Assembly (NCBI GenBank): GCA_958295785.1
Contig: OY282377.1
Coordinates: 1,192,394 to 1,256,393 of the forward strand
Direction of reading: 5' to 3'
DNA: 64,000 nt
Origin: an uncultured Latescibacterota bacterium
GTDB taxonomy: Bacteria > Latescibacterota > UBA2968
The position numbers and the translations under genes were made by a program. The notes beneath the pieces were generated by a model that did no database searches, was not told the DNA's origin, and worked only from the letters and a program-made list of their open reading frames with translations. Each line of letters starts with the position of its first letter. Within the stretch, counting starts at the first letter, position 1. Shown in pieces: positions 17,348 through 25,336 of this stretch.

Positions 17348-17391
17348 AACGATGGCATGCAAAAAACCAAGCGCGAAGTTCATTTCTCTCC

Positions 17392-17421
17392 TTGACATAT
17401 CCAAGCACACTTGGCTATAAT
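17392..17421 (+). promoter_or_regulatory. Consensus sigma70-type promoter of the HU-like gene
   Basis: TTGACA at 17392-17397 and TATAAT at 17416-17421, both perfect, with an 18-base spacer. Transcription should begin near 17428, about 90 bases before the HU-like start. It is the best promoter match I found in the window. Confidence 0.88.
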
Positions 17422-17516
17422 AGAACAAGCCAAACAAACGGCCTCCTAACCCAACTGCTCTCGCAGAGTGCGCGGGTATGGAGATCACAAACGCCAACTT
17501 TTATAGGGAGAAATTC

Positions 17517-17846
17517 ATGGCGCAAGCATCAACAGCAGTGCAAGAACGGTGGAACAAGGCTCAAATTATCAGCGAGGTCGCAGAGAGCACCGGCCTCAGC
17601 AAGAAAGATGTGGGCAATGTTTTCGATGAATTGGGAACCGCCATTCACCGGCATATCCAAGCAGATTCTGTGGGCGAATTTGTGTTGCCAGGCCTGCTCA
17701 AGATCCAAAAGATCAAAAAGAAAGCCCGCAAGGAACGACCGGGCGTCAATCCTTTCACGGGCAAAGCCATCACCATCGCCGCCAAACCCGCTTCGTGGGG
17801 CGTCAAAATTTCAGCCCTCAAAAAGCTGAGAGACATGGTCGAGTAA
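17517..17846 (+). CDS. HU/IHF-family DNA-binding protein
   Basis: 109 residues from ATG 17517, with AGGGAG upstream. The N-terminal helices contain KAQIISEVAESTGLSKKDV, followed by the beta-arm and the R-x-G-x-NPxTG signature (RPGVNPFTGKAI), then a C-terminal SALKKLRDMV helix. HU proteins bend and compact DNA. The N-terminal extension and the LPGLLKIQKIKKKARKE arm resemble the divergent HU proteins seen in several uncultured phyla. It stands alone between a consensus promoter and a terminator, implying strong independent expression. Confidence 0.9.
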   Translation: MAQASTAVQERWNKAQIISEVAESTGLSKKDVGNVFDELGTAIHRHIQADSVGEFVLPGLLKIQKIKKKARKERPGVNPFTGKAITIAAKPASWGVKISALKKLRDMVE

Positions 17847-17874
17847 TCGCCGCGCTGAAGGAATGGATCTACAA

Positions 17875-17905
17875 AACCCCAGCCGTTTAAGGTTGGGGTT
17901 TTTTC
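17875..17905 (+). terminator. Rho-independent terminator of the HU-like gene
   Basis: 10-bp stem (17875-17884 with 17891-17900, one G-T pair), a 6-base loop and six T. Confidence 0.9.
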
Positions 17906-17954
17906 TGTTCAAAACGCACAGCGGGTTATATATTTTGCGAGATGAAAGTTTAGC

Positions 17955-18012
17955 CACAAAAGGCGAGGAGTGTGTGTAGGGGCGATGCCCCCGTGCTCGC
18001 CCAAAGAGATAA
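17955..18012 (+). repeat. Dispersed repeat A, forward copy with extended left arm
   Basis: CACAAAAGGCGAGGAGTGTG then TGTAGGGGCGATGCCCC and GTGCTCGCCCAAAGAGATAAG. It is nearly the reverse complement of the copy at 61160-61220, including the flanking arms. Confidence 0.8.
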
Positions 18013-18046
18013 GATGCCCCTCCTCTCAGTGAAGGATACCGATACG

Positions 18047-18757
18047 ATGAGCAAAGAAGAACGCACCAAACCAAAATTGCGCGAGCGACTCTGGACTGCC
18101 TTACGCGCCAAAACACTGACGGGCATTGCGGTTTTGGTGCCCATTGTGCTTACATTTCTCGTGTTGCGTACGGTTTTTCAATGGATTGACGGCCTCGCGC
18201 AACCGTTTATTCGCCAAGTTTTTCAAACCCAAGGCGACGTGCCGGGCCTGGGCATTGTCTTGACTTTGTTGCTCATCTGGCTGGCCGGGATGGTCGCTGG
18301 CAATGTGATCGGACGGCGCATTATTGGGCGCGGTCACGAATTTTTGAGCCGCCTGCCGATCCTGGGCAATATCTATGGGCCGGTAAAACAGTTTATCGAA
18401 CAGATCGTCGCGCCTTCGCTCGATTCAGAGCAAGCACAAAAAACCGGGTTCCGGCAGGTGGTGCTCGTGGAATACCCTTCAGAAGGACTTTGGATAGTCG
18501 GGTTCTCCACCGGCGAAATCCAATTCGACGCCAAAGGCAACACGGGGCGGTGCGTTTTTATTCCCACGTCGCCAAATCCCCTAACCGGTTGGATGGTCAT
18601 TCTTCCGCCCGAAAAAGTCAGGGAAACCGCGCTCACAGTCGAGGCCGCCTTCCAACTGGTCGTTTCTGCGGGCATTGTCATTCCCAAAGAATTGCGCGAT
18701 CTGGGGGCTTATGATCCAAAATCTTCCGTTTCGCTTAAACTGGACAAAACACAGTGA
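18047..18757 (+). CDS. DUF502 membrane protein
   Basis: 236 residues from ATG 18047; the frame is open further upstream, but that part lies in dispersed repeat DNA. Two membrane helices are expected (residues about 26-46 and 69-91, separated by the IDGLAQPF region), followed by the DUF502 core: SRLPILGNIYGPVKQF, GFRQVVLVEYPSEGLWIVGF and VFIPTSPNPLTGWM. DUF502 proteins are widespread inner-membrane proteins of unknown function. Forty-odd bases later comes the SUMF1-type gene in the same direction. Confidence 0.88.
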   Translation: MSKEERTKPKLRERLWTALRAKTLTGIAVLVPIVLTFLVLRTVFQWIDGLAQPFIRQVFQTQGDVPGLGIVLTLLLIWLAGMVAGNVIGRRIIGRGHEFLSRLPILGNIYGPVKQFIEQIVAPSLDSEQAQKTGFRQVVLVEYPSEGLWIVGFSTGEIQFDAKGNTGRCVFIPTSPNPLTGWMVILPPEKVRETALTVEAAFQLVVSAGIVIPKELRDLGAYDPKSSVSLKLDKTQ

Positions 18758-18815
18758 AATACTTAACTTCAAAAGCGCGAACAGAAAGCGACAATCCCAT
18801 CGCCAAGGAGGCGAA

Positions 18816-19766
18816 ATGCAACGGTGTATAAAGAGAATATTCGCGATTGTATTGGTGGCCTTGGCAGGCGCGATCACCACGACCGAAGCCGTAGAAGTCA
18901 TTCTCAAATCGGGGCGCGTCGTGCGCGGCGAGTTGATTCGAGAAACCGCGACTTCAATTACGCTTCAACTGTCTTCCAGTCGAATCGAAATTTCCAAGTT
19001 GAGCATCAAAACGATTGACGGACGCTCCCCGTTTGAATCGCGTAGACCGGGGGCGGCAGTGTCTTCAGGCGTTCAAAACAAGCCCGAAGTGCGGATTTCC
19101 GCAGGCGGTTTTCTGATGGGAGATACCCGAGACAAAAACGCGCCTGTACACAAGGTGCATCTCGATGCTTATTGGATTGACACACGCGAAGTGACCAACG
19201 CGCAGTACCGCGAATTTGTGGCGGCCAGCAAGCGCGCCGCACCCCGATATTGGCAGGACGCCAAATACAACAAACCCGATCAACCCGTCGTGGGGGTTTC
19301 ATGGGAAGACGCGGATGCGTATTGTGCCTGGAAAGGCAAACGCCTGCCCACCGAAGCCGAATGGGAGCGCGCCGCGCGGGGCGCACACAGCCGCCTTTAC
19401 CCCTGGGGCGACCGGTTTGACGCCACGCGAACCAATACCCGCGAAGCTCGAACCCGCCGCCCGCTTCCCGTGGGCACTTTCCCCGAGGGTGCCAGCAACG
19501 AGGGCTTGCTCGACATGTCGGGCAACGTGTGGGAATGGTGTTGGGATTGGTTTGACGAAAGCTATTACCGCGTGTCTCCGCTTCGCAATCCCACGGGGCC
19601 AGAGACCGGAAAAAAGCGCGTCATCCGGGGCGGAGGCTGGAGCGCGCCGCAGATTCACATGGCGAAACGCCGAGGGGAAAAGCCCGATAAAACCTATCCC
19701 TCTCTGGGCTTTCGATGCGCCCGATCAGATGCCAAAAACGATCCGCAGATGGACGCATTAAAATAA
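18816..19766 (+). CDS. Exported SUMF1/FGE-type (formylglycine-generating-like) protein
   Basis: 316 residues from ATG 18816, with AAGGAG upstream. A signal peptide covers about residues 1-26. Residues 27-70 (VEVILKSGRVVRGELIRE) look like a small SH3/LSm-like barrel. From about 90 the FGE-sulfatase fold is clear: ISAGGFLMGD, WIDTREVTNAQYREF, YCAWKGKRLPTEAEWERAAR, MSGNVWEWCWDWF and RVIRGGGW. Whether it makes formylglycine is doubtful: the family has many non-catalytic members and I see no sulfatase nearby. The stop falls in a degenerate dispersed repeat. Confidence 0.87.
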   Translation: MQRCIKRIFAIVLVALAGAITTTEAVEVILKSGRVVRGELIRETATSITLQLSSSRIEISKLSIKTIDGRSPFESRRPGAAVSSGVQNKPEVRISAGGFLMGDTRDKNAPVHKVHLDAYWIDTREVTNAQYREFVAASKRAAPRYWQDAKYNKPDQPVVGVSWEDADAYCAWKGKRLPTEAEWERAARGAHSRLYPWGDRFDATRTNTREARTRRPLPVGTFPEGASNEGLLDMSGNVWEWCWDWFDESYYRVSPLRNPTGPETGKKRVIRGGGWSAPQIHMAKRRGEKPDKTYPSLGFRCARSDAKNDPQMDALK

Positions 19767-19796
19767 CGTAGAGGCGATGCTCCCGTACCCGTCCGA
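19765..19796 (+). repeat. Dispersed repeat A, degenerate forward copy
   Basis: AACGTAGAGGCGATGC then TCCCGTACCCGTCCG; starts at the end of the SUMF1-type gene. Confidence 0.65.
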
Positions 19797-19849
19797 TGCG
19801 GCGAGAAGTGACCGCAATTAAATGCAGATTCAGGGGTGGCGCGGCGGGG

Positions 19850-19912
19850 GCTGATTGCCGACCGCTGATTGCTGACCGCTGATTGCTGACCGCTGATTGC
19901 TGACCGCTGATT
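19850..19912 (+). repeat. Tandem repeat of 14 bases
   Basis: ACCGCTGATTGCTG is repeated exactly from 19861 (three full copies and one partial), with a degenerate copy before it. Fragments of the same words (GACCGCTGACCGCTGATT) occur at 61272-61291 and near 61070. It is intergenic and not spaced like CRISPR. Confidence 0.85.
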
Positions 19913-19918
19913 TTCCCT

Positions 19919-19970
19919 AACGTAGGGGCGATGCCCCCGTGCTCGCCCGAACAGGCAAGATACAAGATAT
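19919..19970 (+). repeat. Dispersed repeat A, forward copy at the left end of the tandem duplication
   Basis: AACGTAGGGGCGATGCCCCC then GTGCTCGCCCGAACAGGCAAG and ATACAAGAT. It marks the beginning of duplicated unit 1. Confidence 0.8.
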
Positions 19971-20092
19971 ACAGACGGAACGCTCGGGCGGGAATGAACA
20001 CGGACAATCCGCTTCAACAACAAGAGAAAGGCGCCTTATCGGGTAAGGTCGCCCTGGTAGGATCGATAACGCAATTGGAATGGCGTTCAGAC

Positions 20093-21643
20093 ATGCAAGC
20101 CAAGCGCAAACTGCCCATCGGCATTCAGACCTTCCGCGAGATTCGCGAGCAGAACCACTACTACGTCGATAAGACCGCCTATATTCGGCGGTTGGTGGAC
20201 GAAGGCAAGCATTACTTCCTGTCCCGCCCGCGTCGGTTCGGCAAGAGCCTGCTGATTGATACCCTCAAGGAACTGTTCGAGGGCAATGAGCCGCTGTTCC
20301 GGGGGTTGGTCATCCACGAATGCTGGGACTGGTCGATGCGCTATCCCGTTGTGCGGTTGAGCTTCGGCGGCGGCAACTTCAAGGTGCCGGGTTACCTGCA
20401 CACAAACCTGATGGCGCAGTTGGACGCCGTCGAACGCCGGACCCAAGTCGTTTCCGAATACGCCACAGGGTCTGAGCGTTTCGCCCATCTGCTGGAAGCG
20501 TTGCACGATCGGACCGGGCAGCCTGTCGCGGTGCTGGTGGACGAATACGACAAGCCCATTCTCGATGCGCTGGACGTGCCAGAGGTCGCCCGGGACAACC
20601 GCGACTTTCTGCGCGGCGTCTATGCAGTCATCAAGGACAGCGATGCCCACGTCAAGTTCACCCTTCTGACAGGTGTGAGCAAGTTCTCCAAGGTCAGCCT
20701 GTTCTCCGGCCTCAACAATCTCACGGACATCACCCTGTCGCCGCGCTACTCGGCCCTGTGCGGCTATACGGACGCGGACCTAGATACGGTGTTCGCGCCA
20801 GAACTCCCCGGCCTGGACCGGGACGACATCCGCCGCTGGTACAATGGCTATAGCTGGCTGGGCGAAGAGAAAGTTTACAACCCCTTCGACATCCTCTTGC
20901 TGTTCTTCAACCGCAAGTTCGGTGCCTACTGGTTCGAGACTGGCACGCCGACGTTTCTGATCGATACGCTGGTGGCACGTGCGGTCGGCGCGCTCTCTCT
21001 CGATGGCATGCTCGGCAGCGACGCGTTGCTGTCCACTTTCGATGTGGACCACATCGCCACCGAGGCATTGCTGTTCCAGACTGGCTACCTGACCATCCAA
21101 GGGGAAGAAGACCGCGACGGGAGGACGCGCTACCGGCTGGGCTACCCCAATCGGGAGGTGCGGCAGAGCCTCAACGAAAGCCTGCTGAACCGCTTGGCAG
21201 ACAATCCTGCGCTCGTGGTTGAGCACGATGCCAGGCTATACGACCTGTTGCGGATCAACGATTTCGCCGGCTTGGAGGCGCAATTCAAGGCGTTCTTCGC
21301 CGGTATCCCCTACCAATGGCACACGAAAAACAACATCGCCGACTACGAGGGCTATTACGCCAGCGTGTTCTATTCTTGCTTCGCGTCGCTGGGACTGGAC
21401 ATCACGGTGGAGGACAGCAGCCATCACGGTCGCTTGGACATGGCGGTGGTCTTCAACGCTCATGTGTATCTGTTCGAGTTCAAGGTGGTCGAGCATGCCT
21501 CGGCGGGTGCTGGACTGGCGCAACTGCGTGCTCGGGGCTATGCGGACAAATATCGCGGGTTGGGCTATCCAATTCATCTGATCGGTGTGGCGTTCAGCAA
21601 GGCGACTCGCAACGTGGCGGCCTTTGAGGTGGCGCGTGTGTGA
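20093..21643 (+). CDS. AAA-ATPase-like/PD-(D/E)XK protein, copy 1
   Basis: 516 residues from ATG 20093, where homologues begin (KLPIGIQTFREIRE, YYVDKTAYI); the frame is open to 19931. The N-terminal part is the AAA-ATPase-like domain (PF09820 type) with the degenerate Walker A SRPRRFGKSLLIDTL and the Walker B VAVLVDEYDKPILDAL. The C-terminal PD-(D/E)XK nuclease-like domain (PF08011 type) has HHGRLDMAVVF and YLFEFKVVE. Such proteins are multicopy in many gut and uncultured bacteria; their function is unknown, with proposed links to mobile DNA or defence. It is near-identical to copy 2 except in residues 89-186. Confidence 0.9.
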   Translation: MQAKRKLPIGIQTFREIREQNHYYVDKTAYIRRLVDEGKHYFLSRPRRFGKSLLIDTLKELFEGNEPLFRGLVIHECWDWSMRYPVVRLSFGGGNFKVPGYLHTNLMAQLDAVERRTQVVSEYATGSERFAHLLEALHDRTGQPVAVLVDEYDKPILDALDVPEVARDNRDFLRGVYAVIKDSDAHVKFTLLTGVSKFSKVSLFSGLNNLTDITLSPRYSALCGYTDADLDTVFAPELPGLDRDDIRRWYNGYSWLGEEKVYNPFDILLLFFNRKFGAYWFETGTPTFLIDTLVARAVGALSLDGMLGSDALLSTFDVDHIATEALLFQTGYLTIQGEEDRDGRTRYRLGYPNREVRQSLNESLLNRLADNPALVVEHDARLYDLLRINDFAGLEAQFKAFFAGIPYQWHTKNNIADYEGYYASVFYSCFASLGLDITVEDSSHHGRLDMAVVFNAHVYLFEFKVVEHASAGAGLAQLRARGYADKYRGLGYPIHLIGVAFSKATRNVAAFEVARV

Positions 21644-21800
21644 TCGGCCATTGCTTTCTCTGTAAAGAGGAGCAGAACCCGTCGCTCAAGGTCGAGAATG
21701 ACGAGGATTTGTTCGAGTTGGATTGCGGAAGAAAGATGGATCGCGGATGAAACGGATGACGCGGATTGCGCGGATGAAAGGCGAAAACCAACCCCACAAA

Positions 21801-21850
21801 AACGTAGGGGCGCGGCCCCTGTGCCCGCCCGAAAAGGCGAGATACAAGAT
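21801..21850 (+). repeat. Dispersed repeat A, forward copy between duplicated units
   Basis: AACGTAGGGGCGCGGCCCC then TGTGCCCGCCCGAAAAGGCG and AGATACAAGAT; the junction of units 1 and 2. Confidence 0.85.
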
Positions 21851-21973
21851 TGCAGACAGAACGCTCAGACGGGAATGAACACGGGCAATCCGCTTCAACA
21901 ACAAGAGAAAGGCGCCTTATCGGGTAAGGTCGCCCTGGTAGGATCGATAACGCAATTGGAATGGCGTTCAGAC

Positions 21974-23524
21974 ATGCAAGCCAAGCGCAAACTGCCCATC
22001 GGCATTCAGACCTTCCGCGAGATTCGCGAGCAGAACCACTACTACGTCGATAAGACCGCCTACATTCGGCGGTTGGTGGACGAAGGCAAGCATTACTTCC
22101 TGTCCCGCCCGCGTCGGTTCGGCAAGAGCCTGCTGATTGATACCCTCAAGGAACTGTTCGAGGGCAATGAGCCGCTGTTCCGGGGGTTGGTCATCCACGA
22201 ATGCTGGGACTGGTCGATGCGCTATCCCGTTGTGCGGCTCGACTTCAGTAGCGGCGACTATCGGGTGCCGGACCACCTACGCGAGGACGCCATGGCCCAA
22301 TTAGACGCCATTGAAGGCGAAACAGGAGTGGTCGCCCGCTACGCCTCCGCGCCGCTTCGCTTCCGCCACTTGCTGAGGGAACTGCACCTACAGGCCGGGC
22401 AGCGCGTGACCGTCTTGGTGGACGAATACGACAAACCGATCTTGGACGCGCTGGACGCGCCGGACCTCGCCCGCGCCAACCGCGACTTTCTGCGCGGACT
22501 GTATTCGACGATCAAGTTCGCCGACGCGCATGTCAAGTTCACCCTTCTGACAGGTGTGAGCAAGTTCTCCAAGGTCAGCCTGTTCTCCGGCCTCAACAAT
22601 CTCACGGACATCACCCTGTCGCCGCGCTACTCGGCCCTGTGCGGCTATACGGACGCGGACCTAGACACGGTGTTCGCGCCAGAACTCCCCGGCTTGGACC
22701 GGGACGACATCCGCCGCTGGTACAATGGCTATAGCTGGCTGGGCGAAGAGAAAGTTTACAACCCCTTCGACATCCTCTTGCTGTTCTTCAACCGCAAGTT
22801 CGGTGCCTACTGGTTCGAGACTGGCACGCCGACGTTTCTGATCGATACGCTGGTGGCGCGTGCGGTCGGCGCGCTCTCTCTCGATGGCATGCTCGGCAGC
22901 GACGCGTTGCTGTCCACCTTCGATGTGGACCACATCGCCACCGAGGCATTGCTGTTCCAGACTGGCTACCTGACCATCCAAAAGGAAGAAGACCGCGCTG
23001 GGCAAATGTTCTACCGGCTGGGCTACCCCAATCGGGAGGTGCGGCAGAGCCTCAACGAAAGCCTGCTGAACCGCTTGGCAGACAATCCTGCGCTCGTGGT
23101 TGAGCACGATGCCAGGCTATACGACCTGTTGCGGATCAACGACTTCGCCGGCTTGGAGGCGCAATTCAAGGCGTTCTTCGCCGGTATCCCCTACCAATGG
23201 CACACGAAAAACAACATCGCCGACTACGAGGGCTATTACGCCAGCGTGTTCTATTCTTGCTTCGCGTCGCTGGGGTTGGACATCACGGTGGAGGACAGCA
23301 GCCATCACGGTCGCTTGGACATGGCGGTGGTCTTCAACGCTCATGTGTATCTGTTCGAGTTCAAGGTGGTTGAGCATGCCTCGGCGGGTGCTGGACTGGC
23401 GCAACTGCGTGCTCGGGGCTATGCGGACAAATATCGCGGGTTGGGCTATCCAATTCACCTGATCGGTGTGGCGTTCAGCAAGGCGACTCGCAACGTGGCG
23501 GCCTTTGAGGTGGCGCGTGTGTGA
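21974..23524 (+). CDS. AAA-ATPase-like/PD-(D/E)XK protein, copy 2
   Basis: 516 residues from ATG 21974, in exact register with copy 1 (offset 1881). Domains are the same: YYVDKTAYI, SRPRRFGKS, Walker B VTVLVDEYDKPILDAL, and the C-terminal HHGRLDMAVVF...FEFK nuclease motif. Residues 89-186 differ strongly from copy 1 (VRLDFSSGDYRVPDHL against VRLSFGGGNFKVPGYL) although both are intact and keep the same length. A second small difference is IQKEEDRAGQMFYRL against IQGEEDRDGRTRYRL. Elsewhere only scattered, mostly silent changes occur, pointing to gene conversion or block replacement. Confidence 0.9.
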   Translation: MQAKRKLPIGIQTFREIREQNHYYVDKTAYIRRLVDEGKHYFLSRPRRFGKSLLIDTLKELFEGNEPLFRGLVIHECWDWSMRYPVVRLDFSSGDYRVPDHLREDAMAQLDAIEGETGVVARYASAPLRFRHLLRELHLQAGQRVTVLVDEYDKPILDALDAPDLARANRDFLRGLYSTIKFADAHVKFTLLTGVSKFSKVSLFSGLNNLTDITLSPRYSALCGYTDADLDTVFAPELPGLDRDDIRRWYNGYSWLGEEKVYNPFDILLLFFNRKFGAYWFETGTPTFLIDTLVARAVGALSLDGMLGSDALLSTFDVDHIATEALLFQTGYLTIQKEEDRAGQMFYRLGYPNREVRQSLNESLLNRLADNPALVVEHDARLYDLLRINDFAGLEAQFKAFFAGIPYQWHTKNNIADYEGYYASVFYSCFASLGLDITVEDSSHHGRLDMAVVFNAHVYLFEFKVVEHASAGAGLAQLRARGYADKYRGLGYPIHLIGVAFSKATRNVAAFEVARV

Positions 23525-23902
23525 TCGGCCATTGCTTTCTCTGTAAAGAGGAGCAGAACCCGTCGCTCAAGGTCGAGAATGACGAGGATTTGTTCGAGTT
23601 GGATTGCGGAAGAAAGATGGATCGCGGATGAAACGGATGACGCGGATTGCGCGGATGAAAGGCGAAAACCAACCCCACAAAAACGTAGGGGCGCGGCCCC
23701 TGTGCCCGCCCGAAAAGGCGAGATACAAGATTGCAGACAGAACGCTCGGGCGGGAATGAACACGGGCAAAATATGACTGCTAAAAGCGGAAGCCCTGCTT
23801 GAGTATCTGAAGCAGAACCCTGAAGTTTGCGCCAAACCAACATACGAGAAACCCCAAACCCCATCTGGGCGTCTAATTCTCGCAATGAATTTGGAAGACC
23901 AC
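23525..23902 (+). other. Gene-free stretch with duplicated flank and dispersed repeat A
   Basis: 23525-23681 repeats 21644-21800. 23682-23769 is the third, truncated unit, with a repeat A copy at 23682-23731. The rest, up to the tilS start, has no convincing gene, promoter or terminator. The short frame that runs through the repeat (23579-23776) is also present in the upstream unit and looks non-coding. Confidence 0.7.
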
Positions 23903-25336
23903 ATGTTTGATCTTTTGCCTCGGGTTGAGGCTTATATCCAAAGAGAACGCCTGATCGCGCCGGGGGATGGGGTGGTCGTTGCCCTGTCTGGCGGGCCGGA
24001 CTCTATGACCTTATTTGACCTGCTCTGCCGCCTCGGCTCCACATGGCGACTCACGCTTTATGTCGCGCATCTCAACCATCGGCTTCGCCCCAATGCCGAC
24101 GGGGATGCGGCATTTGTCAAACAAATTGCCCAAAACTATCCGGTTTATGTCAAAGCGGAAGATGTCACGCAGCGGGCAAAAGAGGATAAGCAATCGCTTG
24201 AGGAAGCCGCACGCGATGCGCGACGGGCATTTCTCGATGCGATAAGGCGGAAAACCGGTGCGAATCGCATCGCGCTCGGTCACACGAAAAGCGACCAAGC
24301 AGAAACCGTGCTCTTGCGCCTTGTTCGCGGTGCAGGGCTGACCGGATTGGGGGGGATGCGCCCCATTTCCCAAGGGTGCTGGGTTCGCCCTTTGCTCCCA
24401 TTTTCTCGGTCGGAAATTGAGGATTACGTACGCGCCCGCCAGTTGCAGGTGCAGCGCGATGAGACAAATCGCGATCCCAAATTTTTACGCAATCGCATTC
24501 GCGCAGATTTGATTCCCCATTTGCAAAAGATGTACAACCCGCAAATCGAAGGCATTCTCGCGCGTGTTGCAACCCTGTTGCAAAATGACGACGCCCATCT
24601 CGAAAACCTTGCACAACAAGCGTTTTCAGAAGCCATCTTGTACCGCGATAAGCGAAAAATTATCCTTGATATTGGGCGTTTTTTCGGTTATCATATATCG
24701 CTCCGGCGTCGCCTGATTCGGCTGGCACTTTTTGCCCTGCGGGCCAGTGCAGACGCCGTTTGTTTCCGCGTTGTCGAACGCATTCTCGACATTTCTCCCG
24801 CGCACAGCGTTCACATAACGCCAAAAATTTCAGCTCATCGCGCAGGCGACACGCTCATTCTTGCCCATCCAACTCGGGCGTATTGCTTTTCGGTCAAACC
24901 AGGTGTTGCCCTCGATATCAACGGCAAATTCTCTGTGAACATCATAAACCACGTCAACCCAGCCTGCTTGCAAAACACAGCGGATCACACCGCCTTCTTT
25001 GATTTGGACCAACTTCCCAGCGATGCGTTGCACCTCCGTTCACCTTGGCCCGGCGACTGGTTTTACCCGTTTGGCATGCAGGGAAAAAAAATGGTGAGTC
25101 GGCTGCTCGGCGACAGCAAAATTCCCCGGCCCTTGCGCGGCGAAATGCCCCTGCTGGTCAGCGGCGCGACCATTTTGTGGGTCGTTGGCCTGAGACGGGC
25201 GCAAATCGCCCCGATCACGCCGGCGACTCGGCGCGTGCTCAAAGCAACTTTTAGCGGTGGCCTGCTATCGCTTATCACAAAACGGAAAAGAGGCATTCAT
25301 GGCCGATCCCAAAGACAGGGACTCGAAACCGGATGA
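23903..25336 (+). CDS. tilS: tRNA(Ile)-lysidine synthase
   Basis: 477 residues from ATG 23903, with GGAAG six bases upstream; an in-frame ATG at 23885 is possible. The PP-loop [18 protein letters not shown] is followed by [36 protein letters not shown] and [12 protein letters not shown]-terminal TilS domains follow, with [19 protein letters not shown]. The enzyme converts the wobble C of tRNA-Ile(CAU) to lysidine. The 3' end overlaps ftsH by 38 bases, a conserved tilS-ftsH arrangement. Confidence 0.95.
   Translation: MFDLLPRVEAYIQRERLIAPGDGVVVALSGGPDSMTLFDLLCRLGSTWRLTLYVAHLNHRLRPNADGDAAFVKQIAQNYPVYVKAEDVTQRAKEDKQSLEEAARDARRAFLDAIRRKTGANRIALGHTKSDQAETVLLRLVRGAGLTGLGGMRPISQGCWVRPLLPFSRSEIEDYVRARQLQVQRDETNRDPKFLRNRIRADLIPHLQKMYNPQIEGILARVATLLQNDDAHLENLAQQAFSEAILYRDKRKIILDIGRFFGYHISLRRRLIRLALFALRASADAVCFRVVERILDISPAHSVHITPKISAHRAGDTLILAHPTRAYCFSVKPGVALDINGKFSVNIINHVNPACLQNTADHTAFFDLDQLPSDALHLRSPWPGDWFYPFGMQGKKMVSRLLGDSKIPRPLRGEMPLLVSGATILWVVGLRRAQIAPITPATRRVLKATFSGGLLSLITKRKRGIHGRSQRQGLETG

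Larger units (their letters stand above)
19919..23769 (+). repeat. Tandem direct duplication, period 1881 bp (two full units, one partial)
   Basis: Unit 1 is 19919-21800, unit 2 is 21801-23681 and a third, truncated unit is 23682-23769. Each begins with dispersed repeat A; units 1 and 2 then carry an ATPase/nuclease gene and the same 3' flank. The units are nearly identical except for a one-base indel near the left repeat, a 294-base divergent block (20357-20650 against 22238-22531) and a small divergent patch near 21110-21135 against 22985-23015. The third unit breaks off at 23770. Confidence 0.9.

Noticed and set aside
19850-19912. CRISPR array
   Set aside because: The 14-base units are directly adjacent, with no spacers.
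23579-23776. 65-codon frame after ATPase copy 2
   Set aside because: The same frame precedes copy 2 as an extension through repeat DNA; it encodes low-complexity sequence from repeat words.
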